Counted from the first letter of the stretch, positions 1 to 7,768 are shown. The stretch is DNA of 64,000 nucleotides from JAAYBF01 sp963716445 (GCA_963716445.1 OY970313.1:2480001-2544000); one strand, 5' to 3'. Notes: a model not told the origin generated them from the sequence alone. Program-made: numbers and translations.

Positions 1-475
1 ACCCGATCGTCGCCGCGGCGACGTTGCGGTCGTCGAGCAGATCCTCGGCGCGCGCGACCGTCTGGGGCCCGGAGGCGAGGAACTGGTCCGCGACGTCGAG
101 GCGGCTGAGATCCGAGAGCACTCCGGCCACGGCCAGCAGGACCGGACCGACCAGGCCCAGCCAGAGCAGGCCCCGCGGCAGCTCGGGACGGCGCGCCAGC
201 ACGGCGCGGCCGAGGTAGAGGAAGACGCCGATCAAGGCGAGGAAGCTCAGCGCCTGGAGCAGCGAGGAAGCCATGAAGCTGCCCGCGTGCTCGTCGATGG
301 CGATCAGGAACTCGCGCTCGTCGTCCGGGCCGTCCGCCAGCGCCACGGCCTGGCGGACGATGGTGCCGGCGACCAGCAACAGCGCCCCGCCGAAGGCAGC
401 CGCCGCGGCCGGCTTCGCCCAACGGGCCTCCCACTCCAGCTGCTCTCGGCTCGACACGGGCGGGGATGCTTGCAT
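1..475 (-). CDS. Integral membrane protein, C-terminus cut by window edge
   Basis: The leftward frame opens at an ATG (MQASPPVSSREQ) and stays open for 158 codons to the window edge, so only the N-terminal part is visible. It shows a short polar N-terminus and then three hydrophobic stretches, at about residues 20-45 (AAAFGGALLLVAG), 75-98 (LSFLALIGVFLYLG) and 104-125 (GLLWLGLVGPVLLAVAG). These are separated by charged loops, including an acidic one (ADGPDDEREF). This is an inner-membrane protein of a type common as 'hypothetical' in actinobacteria. I recognise no family and assign no function. It runs in the same direction as the following SDR gene, 24 bases from that gene's stop, so the two may share a transcript. 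Confidence 0.7.
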   Translation of the reverse strand, partial: MQASPPVSSREQLEWEARWAKPAAAAAFGGALLLVAGTIVRQAVALADGPDDEREFLIAIDEHAGSFMASSLLQALSFLALIGVFLYLGRAVLARRPELPRGLLWLGLVGPVLLAVAGVLSDLSRLDVADQFLASGPQTVARAEDLLDDRNVAAATIG

Positions 476-499
476 GCGGCGCGCCCGGGGGTCCTGCGG

Positions 500-1309
500 C
501 TAGCTGTCGCCGAGCCGGTACAGCCGGCGCGTGACGCCGAGCAGAACGCTGCGCGGCGTGAACTGGCCACCGAGCCTGGTCAGGCGGCTGACCGCCCCGG
601 GCACGACGACGCCCTTGCCGCTCTCGAGGCCGCGGACGCCGGCCTCCGCGACGTCGGGCGAGGACTCCCAGACGAAGCCGGGCAGCGCACCGGCCTCCCT
701 GCCGAGCTGCGACACGTCGATGAACTCGGTCTTCACCGGGCCGGGACAGAGCGCGGTCGCAGTGACGCCGGTGCCGTGCAGGTCGGCGGCCAGCGCCTGG
801 GTGAAGTGGAGCACGAACGCCTTGCTGGCGCTGTAGGTCGCCTGCGTCGGCAACGGCTGGAAGCCGGCGATCGAGGCGACGTTCAGCACCCCGCCCGCGC
901 CACGCTCGACCATCTCGGGAACGAAGCGGCCACAGAGCGCCACGACCGCCTCGCAGTTCAACCGCACCTCCTCGGCCTCGCGCTCGCCGTCGAGCCGCTG
1001 GAACAGGCCGGCGGTGCCGAAGCCCGCGTTGTTGACGAGGACGTCGATCCGCAGACCGAGCGCGGCGGGCCGCTTCAGCATCCGCTTGCGGGCCGCCTGG
1101 TCCTGGAGATCGCAGGCGATCGTCTCGGCGCGCACGCCGTGGGCGGTCGACAGCTCGTCCGCGAGCTCGGCGAGCCGCTCGGCGCGACGGGCGACCAGGA
1201 CGACGTTGTGGCCGCGGCTGGCCAGCGACCGCGCGATGTCCGCGCCGATGCCGGACGACGCTCCCGTGACCAGGGCGGCGGAGCTCTTGGAGGGGGCCGG
1301 GAGACCGAT
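500..1309 (-). CDS. Short-chain dehydrogenase/reductase; no standard start codon
   Basis: This is a classical SDR oxidoreductase using NAD(P)H. The Rossmann glycine motif TGASSGIG, the NNAG motif (VLVNNAGFG), a catalytic Ser in NVASIAG and YSASK (Tyr-x3-Lys) are all present, and the total length of about 257-269 residues is normal. The substrate cannot be read from sequence. The open frame begins after a TAG near 1319-1321, and no ATG, GTG or TTG lies upstream of the glycine motif. The only candidates are an ATC at 1309 or a CTG at 1273 that would begin directly with LVTGASSG. The next in-frame GTG, at 1135, would delete the cofactor-binding motif. The chosen start is therefore a guess, and a sequence error or rare start codon is possible. 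The gene is divergent from the small gene at 1360. Confidence 0.75.
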   Translation of the reverse strand: MGLPAPSKSSAALVTGASSGIGADIARSLASRGHNVVLVARRAERLAELADELSTAHGVRAETIACDLQDQAARKRMLKRPAALGLRIDVLVNNAGFGTAGLFQRLDGEREAEEVRLNCEAVVALCGRFVPEMVERGAGGVLNVASIAGFQPLPTQATYSASKAFVLHFTQALAADLHGTGVTATALCPGPVKTEFIDVSQLGREAGALPGFVWESSPDVAEAGVRGLESGKGVVVPGAVSRLTRLGGQFTPRSVLLGVTRRLYRLGDS

Positions 1310-1359
1310 CCGCGCAGCCTACCCCTGGCCCGCCGCGCCGGGTCCCTAGAATCGAGTCG

Positions 1360-1638
1360 ATGGCCTCAGAGGATCCCTTCGGCGGACTGTTCGGCGATCC
1401 GGACGAGCTGCGCCGGCGCATGGCCGAGATCGCGGAGCAGATGCAGGGCGCCCAGAAGGTGGCCTGGGCCGACAACGCGATCAAGCTCGCCGTCGACATG
1501 ACCGTCGCCGGCGTCCAGCGGCTCAACCTCCAGGGCAACGCCGAGCAGCAGGCCGAGGAGCTCCGCGCCGCGATGAGCCGGATCTTCCCCGAGGCCGTCG
1601 CGCTGGTACGCGAGGCTCGCGAGGGCTTCGGAACCTAG
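1360..1638 (+). CDS. Small acidic hypothetical protein
   Basis: This gene encodes 92 residues starting MASEDPFGGLFG. It has no signal peptide or membrane segment. From residue 15 on it looks entirely alpha-helical and is rich in Glu, Ala and Arg (for example DELRRRMAEIAEQMQ and AEQQAEELRAAMSRIF), so a small soluble helical, possibly oligomeric, protein is likely. No family is recognised. Its stop overlaps the stop of the convergent flippase-like gene by four bases. The upstream side is the divergent SDR, so its promoter lies within about 50 bases. Confidence 0.7.
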   Translation: MASEDPFGGLFGDPDELRRRMAEIAEQMQGAQKVAWADNAIKLAVDMTVAGVQRLNLQGNAEQQAEELRAAMSRIFPEAVALVREAREGFGT

Positions 1639-2618
1639 CTGGCGGCGCGCTCGGCGTCGCGGTCCTCGCGGCCGCGGGCGACGACTTCGCTGAAGCTGCG
1701 TAGGCGGAAGAGGAAGGCCAGGGCGCCGAAGCCGATGCCGAAGGCGAAGGCGCCGATCGCGATCTGCTGGCCGACCGAGTAGGCGGCCACGGTTGCCGAC
1801 GGCGCGGTGCCGGCGAAGACCTTGACGAGCAGCGCCTGGGCGACGCCCGCGCCCTGCGGCGTGAACGGGACAGCCGCGGCTACCGCGTTCACGCCGAGCA
1901 CCAGCAGCACGTTCTTCACCGAGCCGCCGACGTTGAACGCCTCGAGCAGGAACCAGAACGCGGCGAAGCGGAACAGCCAGCCGACGAGCTGGACGGCGAA
2001 GACCTCGCGGACGTAGCGCCGGCGGTCGAACGCGATCGTCAGGCCCTGGCGCACGCGCTCCCAGAAAGCTCGCACGCGCACCGAGAAGTAGGCGAACGAG
2101 AACAGCACTCCGACCGCTAGCGCCGTGATCAGGAAGAGCGTGAAGCGCGGATGCGAGGCCAGGTACGACAGGTCGAAGGCGTTCAGGTTCGCGAAGTCGG
2201 GCGGCTTCGGGAAGACGCCCTGCGTGAAGGCGAAGAGCAGCACCAGGCTGCCCATCGCGACGTCGAAGCCCATCTCGACCACGAAGCTCGCCGCGACCGC
2301 CGGGTAGCTCGAGCGGGGAATCGACGTCTTGGTGAGGAAGAGCCGCACGACGTCGCCGCCGCGCGCGGGGATCACCGCGTTGAAGCCGTAGCCGGCGAAG
2401 TACGCGCCCCAAATCTCGCGAAACGCGATCTGCTCGGTCGGATATGCGGCGCGCAGGATGTTGTAGGAGGCCCGCGCCCGGAACGTCAGATAGATCCCGA
2501 ACGCCAGCAGCCCGAGCAGCAGCGGCCCCAGCCGCACGTCGGCGAGGCCCTCGAAGAACTGCTCGACCGCGTCGAAGAACGAGCGAAACGAGTCCCCGAT
2601 GGTCGCCTGGACGGGCAC
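1635..2618 (-). CDS. Flippase-like / lysylphosphatidylglycerol synthase TM-region family protein
   Basis: This is a 327-residue polytopic inner-membrane protein of the UPF0104/AglD-like family (the transmembrane half of MprF). Features typical of that family are visible. Alternating hydrophobic helices begin at LGPLLLGLLAFGIYL, and the conserved cytoplasmic motif region runs FREIWGAYFAGYGFNAVIPARGG, with the AR-GG-D-V-R signature (RGGDVVRLFL). A second conserved helix pair contains FRFAAFWFLLEAF and the VPFTPQGAGVAQ loop. Related proteins move or modify lipid-linked molecules across the membrane; the substrate here is unknown. There is no synthase (acyltransferase) domain. It ends with a charged cytoplasmic tail (RGREDRDAERAAS). 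Confidence 0.85.
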   Translation of the reverse strand: MPVQATIGDSFRSFFDAVEQFFEGLADVRLGPLLLGLLAFGIYLTFRARASYNILRAAYPTEQIAFREIWGAYFAGYGFNAVIPARGGDVVRLFLTKTSIPRSSYPAVAASFVVEMGFDVAMGSLVLLFAFTQGVFPKPPDFANLNAFDLSYLASHPRFTLFLITALAVGVLFSFAYFSVRVRAFWERVRQGLTIAFDRRRYVREVFAVQLVGWLFRFAAFWFLLEAFNVGGSVKNVLLVLGVNAVAAAVPFTPQGAGVAQALLVKVFAGTAPSATVAAYSVGQQIAIGAFAFGIGFGALAFLFRLRSFSEVVARGREDRDAERAAS

Positions 2619-2727
2619 GCCAGGAGATTACGGACGCCGGAAGAGGAGCGCGTGCGATGGCGCCGCGGGCTTCGGCGAATCTAAAAACAGAAGCGTACAC
2701 AGTGGGCCCGGTGTTACGTTCGGCTCC

Positions 2728-2747
2728 GGACGGCGGAAATGCCGTCC
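2728..2747 (+). promoter_or_regulatory. Perfect 7-bp hairpin in leader of small secreted-protein gene
   Basis: GGACGGC and GCCGTCC flank a six-base loop (GGAAAT), 32 bases before the ATG at 2780. The leader around it is less GC-rich than the surroundings (an A-rich stretch follows). It could be a leader hairpin affecting mRNA stability or translation. No known riboswitch is recognised. Confidence 0.4.
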
Positions 2748-2779
2748 TCGAAGACGAAAGACAACATGAGGAGCGATGC

Positions 2780-3100
2780 ATGAAACGGCTCAAGAAGGTC
2801 GTCGTTCTCAGCGCCGTAGCGACGCTCATGGGCGTGTTGAGCACCCCGGCGATGGCGGGTAGGTTCCCCGGGGGTCCTGGACAGCCGATGTCGAGCGGGC
2901 AGATGGAAGACGGCCCTGCCGTCATCCACTGCCAGGCAGCGATGGAGTTCCTGATCGGCCTGGGATTCTTTCCCCCTGGCGACACGTCCCCGGGCACGTA
3001 TCCCGGCGTCATCGTGCTGAAGCACAACCCAGGCGAACCCCCCACCGTCCGCACTGTCGGACCCGAGCCTTGCCCGGCGATGGTCTTCTTCCCAGACTGA
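2780..3100 (+). CDS. Small secreted protein, unknown function
   Basis: This gene encodes 106 residues with a clear Sec signal peptide: positively charged N-terminus MKRLKK, a hydrophobic core VVVLSAVATLMGVL and a likely cleavage site after TPAMA. The mature part of about 80 residues is rich in Gly and Pro and has two cysteines (VIHCQAA and PEPCPAM) that could form a disulfide outside the membrane. The start is fixed by a GAGGAG-type ribosome site directly upstream. No conserved domain is recognised. It has its own leader with a hairpin and is followed by a strong terminator, so it is a monocistronic unit. Confidence 0.75.
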   Translation: MKRLKKVVVLSAVATLMGVLSTPAMAGRFPGGPGQPMSSGQMEDGPAVIHCQAAMEFLIGLGFFPPGDTSPGTYPGVIVLKHNPGEPPTVRTVGPEPCPAMVFFPD

Positions 3101-3125
3101 ACCGAGCGTACGGCCTGGGGACTCA

Positions 3126-3158
3126 GCGGCCCGGAGCGATCTTTCGCCTCCGGGCCGC
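3126..3158. terminator. Bidirectional terminator hairpin, 11-bp perfect stem
   Basis: GCGGCCCGGAG and CTCCGGGCCGC form an 11-bp perfect stem with an 11-base loop whose inner part can pair further. It lies between the ends of two convergent genes (stops at 3100 and 3185), the expected place for a shared terminator. There is no strong T-tract, which is usual in GC-rich actinobacteria. Confidence 0.7.
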
Positions 3159-3184
3159 CCCGGCCGATCTCGAAACCGCTGCCG

Positions 3185-3505
3185 CTACCCACTCGCCCCA
3201 GAGAACGCAAGCGCGACGGCGTCGGCGAGCGGCTGCCCCTCGTCGGGCGCGGCGATCGTCAGGACGAGCTCGCCCGTGCGCTCAGTCAGGGTCAGGTCGA
3301 GGAACGAGCAGCACTCCGCCTCGGCGGCCACCAGCTCCTCGAGGCGCTTGCGGGTGGTGTCGTCGGCGCGAAAGCGCAGGACGTGGTGGCCGTCGCCGGG
3401 CTCTTTCCCGATGAGGCCGTCCGTCCCGATCTCTGCGATCGAGGCGAGTCGCCGTTGGAGGACGCCGGCACTCAGCGAGCAGGCGACCGGCTCGAGATCC
3501 GTCAT
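3185..3505 (-). CDS. Small conserved hypothetical protein with paired-cysteine motif
   Basis: This gene encodes 106 residues from the internal ATG (MTDLEPVACSL), which fits better than an ATG 27 bases further upstream whose product would begin with a basic, unstructured MTPNRRLRP. The sequence contains an EAECCSFLDLTL motif with adjacent cysteines inside a predicted alpha-beta fold. Proteins of this type (LEELVAAEAECCxF) are seen in actinobacteria, often beside metal or thiol-stress regulators. I do not recognise a tested function. An FR-ADD-T-R-LEEL stretch suggests a ligand-binding alpha-beta domain. The next gene upstream on the same strand is the Bcp peroxiredoxin. Confidence 0.65.
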   Translation of the reverse strand: MTDLEPVACSLSAGVLQRRLASIAEIGTDGLIGKEPGDGHHVLRFRADDTTRKRLEELVAAEAECCSFLDLTLTERTGELVLTIAAPDEGQPLADAVALAFSGASG

Positions 3506-3564
3506 GGGTCGAAGCCTCCGGTTCGGGGTCACGCCAAGCGGCTAGGTTCCGCCCAGCCTAGCCT

Positions 3565-4036
3565 CTACGCCGACGCGCTCAGCTCGCCGAGCGCCTCCAA
3601 CACGACGTCGTCGTGGGTCTTCGGCGAGACCTTCGGGAAGACCCTGGCGATCCTGCCGTCGCCGTCGACGATGAAGGTGGCGCGCTGGATGCCCATGTAC
3701 CTCCTTGCCGTACATCGACTTCTCGACCCAGACGCCGTAGGCCTCGGCGACGGAGTGGTCGGGATCGGCCAGGAGGGTGAAGGCGAGGTCGTGCTTGTCG
3801 GCGAACTTGCGCAGGGCGGGGGGCTCGTCTGGCGACACGCCCAGGACCTTGGCGCCGGCCGCGGCGTACTCGGCGTCGCGGTCACGGATGCCACAGGCCT
3901 GAGCCGTGCAGCCGGGCGTGTCCGCGCGCGGATAGAAGTAGAGGACCACCGGCTTGCCGCCGTGGTCCGAGAGCTTGACGAGGTTGCCGTCCTGGTCGTG
4001 TAGCTCGAAGTCCGGGGCCTCGTCGCCTTCGCTCAT
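3565..4036 (-). pseudogene. bcp: Bcp-type peroxiredoxin with a one-base frameshift
   Basis: The N-terminal part (MSEGDEAPDFELHDQDGN) reads as a thioredoxin-dependent peroxidase of the PrxQ/Bcp class, with peroxidatic Cys in ADTPGCT and resolving Cys five residues later (CTAQAC). The reading frame breaks at about 3697-3704. After SMYGKE the next frame carries the expected family sequence YMGIQRATFIVDGDGRIARVF and a natural C-terminus ending ELSASA at 3565. Removing one C from the CC at 3700-3701 restores a 156-residue protein of normal length. Either the gene is a recent pseudogene or the base is a sequencing or assembly error. Both halves keep normal codon usage, which favours a very recent mutation or an error. 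Confidence 0.85.
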
Positions 4037-4129
4037 TCAAGATCCTCTCGGTCGCTCGCGGACAGAATGCGGGAACGAGCATATGAAGCGACGCGACCTC
4101 GCGATTCCCATCGACGGCTTGGCGGGGCG

Positions 4130-4978
4130 CTACTTCAGCAGCCGCGACAGGCGCCGGTCCTTGAGCACGCGCCCGCCGGTCTGCTCCTCGGGGCAGTAGG
4201 ACATGACGTAGTCCTTGAAGTGGATCGCCTCCAGCCGGGTGCCGCAGCGCGGGCACGGCTCGCCCTGGCGGCGATGGACCTCGAGCGGCATCGGTGCCTT
4301 GTCGGGCACCGTCTCTTCGATCACCCGCTCGTAGTGGTCGAGCGCGGCGCCGAGACGCTCGTCGATCGCCAGGCGCAGCCGCTCGATCTCGTCGCCGTCG
4401 AGGTCCGAGCCCTGCTTGAACGGCGACAGGCGGGCGGTCCAGAGGACCTCGTCGACCCACGAACGACCGATGCCGGCGATCGTTCGCTGGTCGCGCAACA
4501 GCGGATGCAGGTGGCGGGGCTGGTCGATCAGCTCGGCGAACGCGTCGGCCGGAGGCGCCGGCCAGGCCTCCGGGCCGAGCGTCGCGACCGCGGGGTCGGC
4601 GGCGACCGCGTCCGCGTCGAGCAGCTTCGCCCATGCGCGCTGCTGGGTGCCGAACTCGCGCAGGCGCAGCTCGCGCTCGCCGTCGAGCCGAACCAGCAGC
4701 CGCGACGCCTTGTCGCGTAGCGACGCCCGTTTGTCCCACAGCTGCAGACGGCCGGCGGACATCAGGTGGATCAGCAGCGTCAGGTCGCCGAAGCGGACCA
4801 GGAACAGCTTGCCGCGCCGGTCGATCCGATCGAGCGAGCGGCCGGTGAGCGCCTCGAGCGGCGGGTCGAAGGTCTTCATCGTGACCATGCCCGGGGCGAG
4901 CGCCGACTCGACTGCGGCGCCCGCGGCCGCGGTCGTCAGCCGGCGCGCGGCGATCTCGACCTCGGGCAGCTCCGGCAT
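4130..4978 (-). CDS. Fpg/Nei-family DNA glycosylase with incomplete zinc finger
   Basis: This is a 282-residue base-excision-repair glycosylase/AP lyase. It begins MPELPEVE, so the catalytic Pro2 and Glu3 are present, and it keeps the Lys of the RRGK loop (Lys57 in E. coli Fpg). A helix-two-turn-helix region with the SWVDEVLW stretch sits in the middle, followed by a C-terminal zinc-finger-like segment CPRCGTRLEAI ... SYCPEEQ. Only three of the four zinc cysteines are visible; the fourth (YCxxC in the family) is replaced by Glu, and the finger Arg is replaced by Lys. It may therefore be a zincless-finger Nei-like enzyme rather than a classic 8-oxoguanine MutM. It is transcribed toward bcp. 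Confidence 0.85.
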   Translation of the reverse strand: MPELPEVEIAARRLTTAAAGAAVESALAPGMVTMKTFDPPLEALTGRSLDRIDRRGKLFLVRFGDLTLLIHLMSAGRLQLWDKRASLRDKASRLLVRLDGERELRLREFGTQQRAWAKLLDADAVAADPAVATLGPEAWPAPPADAFAELIDQPRHLHPLLRDQRTIAGIGRSWVDEVLWTARLSPFKQGSDLDGDEIERLRLAIDERLGAALDHYERVIEETVPDKAPMPLEVHRRQGEPCPRCGTRLEAIHFKDYVMSYCPEEQTGGRVLKDRRLSRLLK

Positions 4979-5013
4979 GCTTGAAGACTAGGCCCGCCGG
5001 CTAGAGTCGGTGC

Positions 5014-5451
5014 GTGCGTGTAAGCATCGCGGCGGACGAGGTGACTGGCGTGGCGGACGCCGTCGTCGAGGCCGTACGGCGGCGAGGGTGCGAGGCGGTG
5101 CTGCACGGGGCGCTTGCGGAGGGCGGGCGCTCCGATTGGGCGTGGGCGAGCGAGGCAGCGGCGAGGGACGTCGCGGAGGGGCGGGCAGATCAGGCGATCG
5201 TCTGCTGCTGGACGGGCACTGGCGCGTCGATCGCCGCGAACAAGGTCTCCGGAATCCGCGCGGCGCTTTGCGGTGACGCCGAGACGGCTCGGGGAGCGCG
5301 GCGCTGGAACGACGCCAACGTGCTCGCCCTATCGCTGCGAGCGACGAGTCCCGCTGTGCTCGAGGAGATCCTGGAGGCGTGGTTCGACGCCGAGTCCAGC
5401 GCGGAGCACGACGACGTGGCGAACATCCGCCATGTCGACGAGATCGCCTGA
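5014..5451 (+). CDS. RpiB/LacA/LacB-family sugar-phosphate isomerase-like protein
   Basis: This gene encodes 145 residues from a GTG start (MRVSIAADEVTG). The family signature is clear: a Rossmann-like N-terminus, the catalytic-loop region CCWTGTGASIAANKVSGIRAALC (ribose-5-phosphate isomerase B has CGTGIGMSIAANK) and RRWNDANVLALS. It differs from true RpiB in lacking the usual DHAG motif at the start (ADEVTG here), so the substrate may differ. The C-terminus ends in HVDEIA, and the family often ends in similar acidic helices. It is divergent from the Fpg-like gene, with only about 35 bases between them. Confidence 0.8.
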   Translation: MRVSIAADEVTGVADAVVEAVRRRGCEAVLHGALAEGGRSDWAWASEAAARDVAEGRADQAIVCCWTGTGASIAANKVSGIRAALCGDAETARGARRWNDANVLALSLRATSPAVLEEILEAWFDAESSAEHDDVANIRHVDEIA

Positions 5452-5517
5452 GCGAGCGGAGCGAGATGATCGTCAGAGAAGCGTGGGAACGCTCCGTTGG
5501 CGATGTCGCTCCCGCTC

Positions 5518-6171
5518 CTACCTCGGCGCTGGAATCTTCAACCCGACTCTCGCCACCCCGACGTTCCCCTCCGGATCCCTGGCGGTGACCGTCGCGCGGT
5601 AGCGCCCCGGAGCCAACCCCGTCGTCTTGATCGACACGGAGCGGCGACCGTCCTGCAGCCGGCGCGCCTTCGCTCGCCGCAGCACCCTCCTCGGCCGGGC
5701 CCTCGAGGCGATCGACGCCGAGACCCTGGAGGCCTCGGACAGGCCGAACGAGACGCGAACGGCCCTCCGGCCGACGCTGGCCCTCGCCCTCCTCAGCGTC
5801 GGGTCGACGGTGTCCGGGCCGACCTGGACCACGCCGCGCATCTCGGGGTGGATCGAGCAGAGGTAGGGGTAGCGGCCCGCGACGGGGAACGGGCGCGAGA
5901 ACTCCCCGCCGGGCAGCAGGTCGCCCGAGTCGAAGCGCTCGGGCGCCCCAGCGCGGGAGGTCACGGTATGGACGTCACCCGGTAGGACGCGCCAGGCGAC
6001 CGTGTCTCCCGGCTCGACGCGGGTGTAGTCGGGGCGAAAGAAGAAGTCGCCGACCTGGACGCCGGCTGTGGCCGTCGCGCGGGCCGGCGGGTCGGCCGCG
6101 GCCCCCGTCGACAGGGCGAGCACGGCAACGACTGCCAGCAGGACCAGCGGCTGAAGCGACCGAGAGCGCAC
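5518..6171 (-). CDS. Secreted plastocyanin-like cupredoxin-domain protein
   Basis: This gene encodes 217 residues from a GTG start. A signal peptide (MRSRSLQPLVLLAVVAVLAL, then TGAAADPPA) precedes a copper-binding cupredoxin fold: FFFRPDYTRVEPGDTVAW, a His in GDVHTV and the C-terminal copper loop YLCSIHPEM (Cys-x3-His-x-x-Met spacing). This matches type I blue copper sites of plastocyanin and halocyanin relatives. After about residue 120 comes a second, beta-rich Arg-heavy region (RVSFGLSEASRVSASI ... GLAPGRYRATVTARDPEGN) resembling an Ig-like repeat. It probably acts outside the membrane in electron transfer or as a wall-associated protein. It is divergent from the Rrf2 regulator 43 bases away. 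Confidence 0.8.
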   Translation of the reverse strand: MRSRSLQPLVLLAVVAVLALSTGAAADPPARATATAGVQVGDFFFRPDYTRVEPGDTVAWRVLPGDVHTVTSRAGAPERFDSGDLLPGGEFSRPFPVAGRYPYLCSIHPEMRGVVQVGPDTVDPTLRRARASVGRRAVRVSFGLSEASRVSASIASRARPRRVLRRAKARRLQDGRRSVSIKTTGLAPGRYRATVTARDPEGNVGVARVGLKIPAPR

Positions 6172-6213
6172 CTCTCGACACTTTAGACACGGCGTGGTGG
6201 AGAATGGGTCGCA

Positions 6214-6678
6214 ATGCGCGTCTCCGCCAAGGCCGACTACGCGGTTCGCGCAGTGGTCGAGCTGGCGGCGAACGGCAGCGACTCCGCGAGTCCGATCAAG
6301 GGCGAGCGGATCGCCGAGGCGCAGGGCATCCCGTTGAAGTTCCTCGAGAACATCCTCGTCGACCTGCGCGTCGGCGGGCTCGTCAACAGCCGTCGCGGGC
6401 CGGACGGCGGCTACTGGCTCGCCCAACCGGCATCCGAGGTCAGCGTCGCCGACGTGATCCGGGCCGCCGAGGGCCCGCTCGCCAGCGTGCGCGGCGAGAA
6501 GCCCGAGGATCTCGACTACGCCGGCAACGCGGAGGCGCTGCGCGACGTCTGGATCGCCCTGCGCGCCAGCCTGCGCGACGTGCTCGAGCACGTCACGCTC
6601 GCCGACATCGCCGCCGGCAAGCTGCCGAAGCAGGTCTCGACGCTCACGCGCGAGCCCGGGGCATGGCAGAGACGGTGA
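6214..6678 (+). CDS. Rrf2-family transcriptional regulator
   Basis: This gene encodes 154 residues starting MRVSAKADYAVRAVVELA, the typical Rrf2 winged-helix N-terminus. It continues IAEAQGIPLKFLENILVDLR (recognition helix) and SRRGPDGGYWLA (wing). There are no cysteines in the region where IscR and NsrR carry an iron-sulfur cluster, so it resembles the cluster-free CymR group, which controls sulfur metabolism by protein-protein sensing. Its 3' end faces the sulfate importer operon on the opposite strand, which fits a role in sulfur control. That link is inferred from position only. Confidence 0.85.
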   Translation: MRVSAKADYAVRAVVELAANGSDSASPIKGERIAEAQGIPLKFLENILVDLRVGGLVNSRRGPDGGYWLAQPASEVSVADVIRAAEGPLASVRGEKPEDLDYAGNAEALRDVWIALRASLRDVLEHVTLADIAAGKLPKQVSTLTREPGAWQRR

Positions 6679-6793
6679 GCCATGCTGCGGTGCTCGCCGG
6701 ACCTCGCTCCAGCTAGCCGCGCAACGTTGACGTAGGACCGGTCCGGCTGCGCTCCTCCGCTTGGGCTGCCTTCAGGCTGCCTTCAGGCTGGCT

Positions 6794-7768
6794 TCAGGCG
6801 CCGGCGAAGCGGCGTTGGCGGTCGGGACGTAGGTAGACGATCTGGCCGGACTCGAGCTCGCGCTCTTCGGCGTCCTGGCGGGTGGTCTGGACGGACAGGC
6901 GGCGGCCGTCGTCGAGGACCAGCTCGACGCGGACCTCGAAGCCGAGGTGCGCGACGCGCTCGATCTGGCCCTCCTGCGAGCGCTCGCCGTCCGGCTCGAG
7001 CAGGATCTCGATGTCGTGGGGCCGGACGAGGTCGTCGCCGAGCTCGTTGACCTCGCCGACGAAGCCCATCACGAACTCGTTGGCCGGCTCCTCGTAGAGG
7101 TCCCGCGGGCTGCCCGTCTGCTCGATCCGGCCGTCGTTCATCACCACGATCTGCTCGGCTACGTCCATCGCCTCCTCCTGGTCGTGGGTGACGAAGATCG
7201 TCGTCACGTGGACGTCCTCGTGGAGGCGGCGCAGCCAGGTGCGCAGCTCCTTGCGCACGGTCGCGTCGAGCGCGCCGAACGGCTCGTCGAGCAGCAGCAC
7301 CTCGGGCTCGACGGCGAGCGCGCGCGCGAGCGCCATCCGCTGGCGCTGGCCGCCGGAGAGCTCGGACGGATAGCGGTGGGCGAAGCCGTGGAGGTGGACG
7401 AGCCGCAGCAGCTCGTCGACCTTGGCGGCGATCTCCTCCTTGCCCCGCTTGCGGATCTTCAGCCCGAAGCCGACGTTCCTCTCGACCGTCATGTGCTTGA
7501 ACGCCGCGTAGTGCTGGAAGACGAAGCCAACGCCGCGCTTCTGAGGCGTCACCGCGGTCGCGTCCTCGCCGGCGATCAGGACCCTCCCGGCGTCGGGCTG
7601 CTCGAGGCCGGCGATCACGCGCAGCAGCGTCGACTTGCCGCTGCCGCTCGGTCCCAGCAGCGCCGTCAGCGAGCCGTTCGGCACGTCGAGCGACACGCCC
7701 TTGAGCGCCTCGAACGTCCCGAACCGCTTCTCGACGCCCTCGACGGCAATGCCCCCGGTAGACCTCAT
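6794..7768 (-). CDS. cysA: Sulfate/thiosulfate ABC transporter ATP-binding protein
   Basis: This 324-residue ATPase powers sulfate import. Walker A (GPSGSGKST), the Q-loop (VFQHYAAF), the signature LSGGQRQRMALARAL, Walker B (EVLLLDEPFGALD) and the H-loop (FVTHDQEEA) are all intact. The order and wording (KRFGTFEALKGVSLDV, PHDIEILLEPDG in the C-terminal TOBE-like part) match CysA. It is the last gene of a leftward operon (binding protein, two permeases, ATPase), and its start overlaps the cysW stop by four bases (ATGA), so the two are translationally coupled. Confidence 0.95.
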   Translation of the reverse strand: MRSTGGIAVEGVEKRFGTFEALKGVSLDVPNGSLTALLGPSGSGKSTLLRVIAGLEQPDAGRVLIAGEDATAVTPQKRGVGFVFQHYAAFKHMTVERNVGFGLKIRKRGKEEIAAKVDELLRLVHLHGFAHRYPSELSGGQRQRMALARALAVEPEVLLLDEPFGALDATVRKELRTWLRRLHEDVHVTTIFVTHDQEEAMDVAEQIVVMNDGRIEQTGSPRDLYEEPANEFVMGFVGEVNELGDDLVRPHDIEILLEPDGERSQEGQIERVAHLGFEVRVELVLDDGRRLSVQTTRQDAEERELESGQIVYLRPDRQRRFAGA

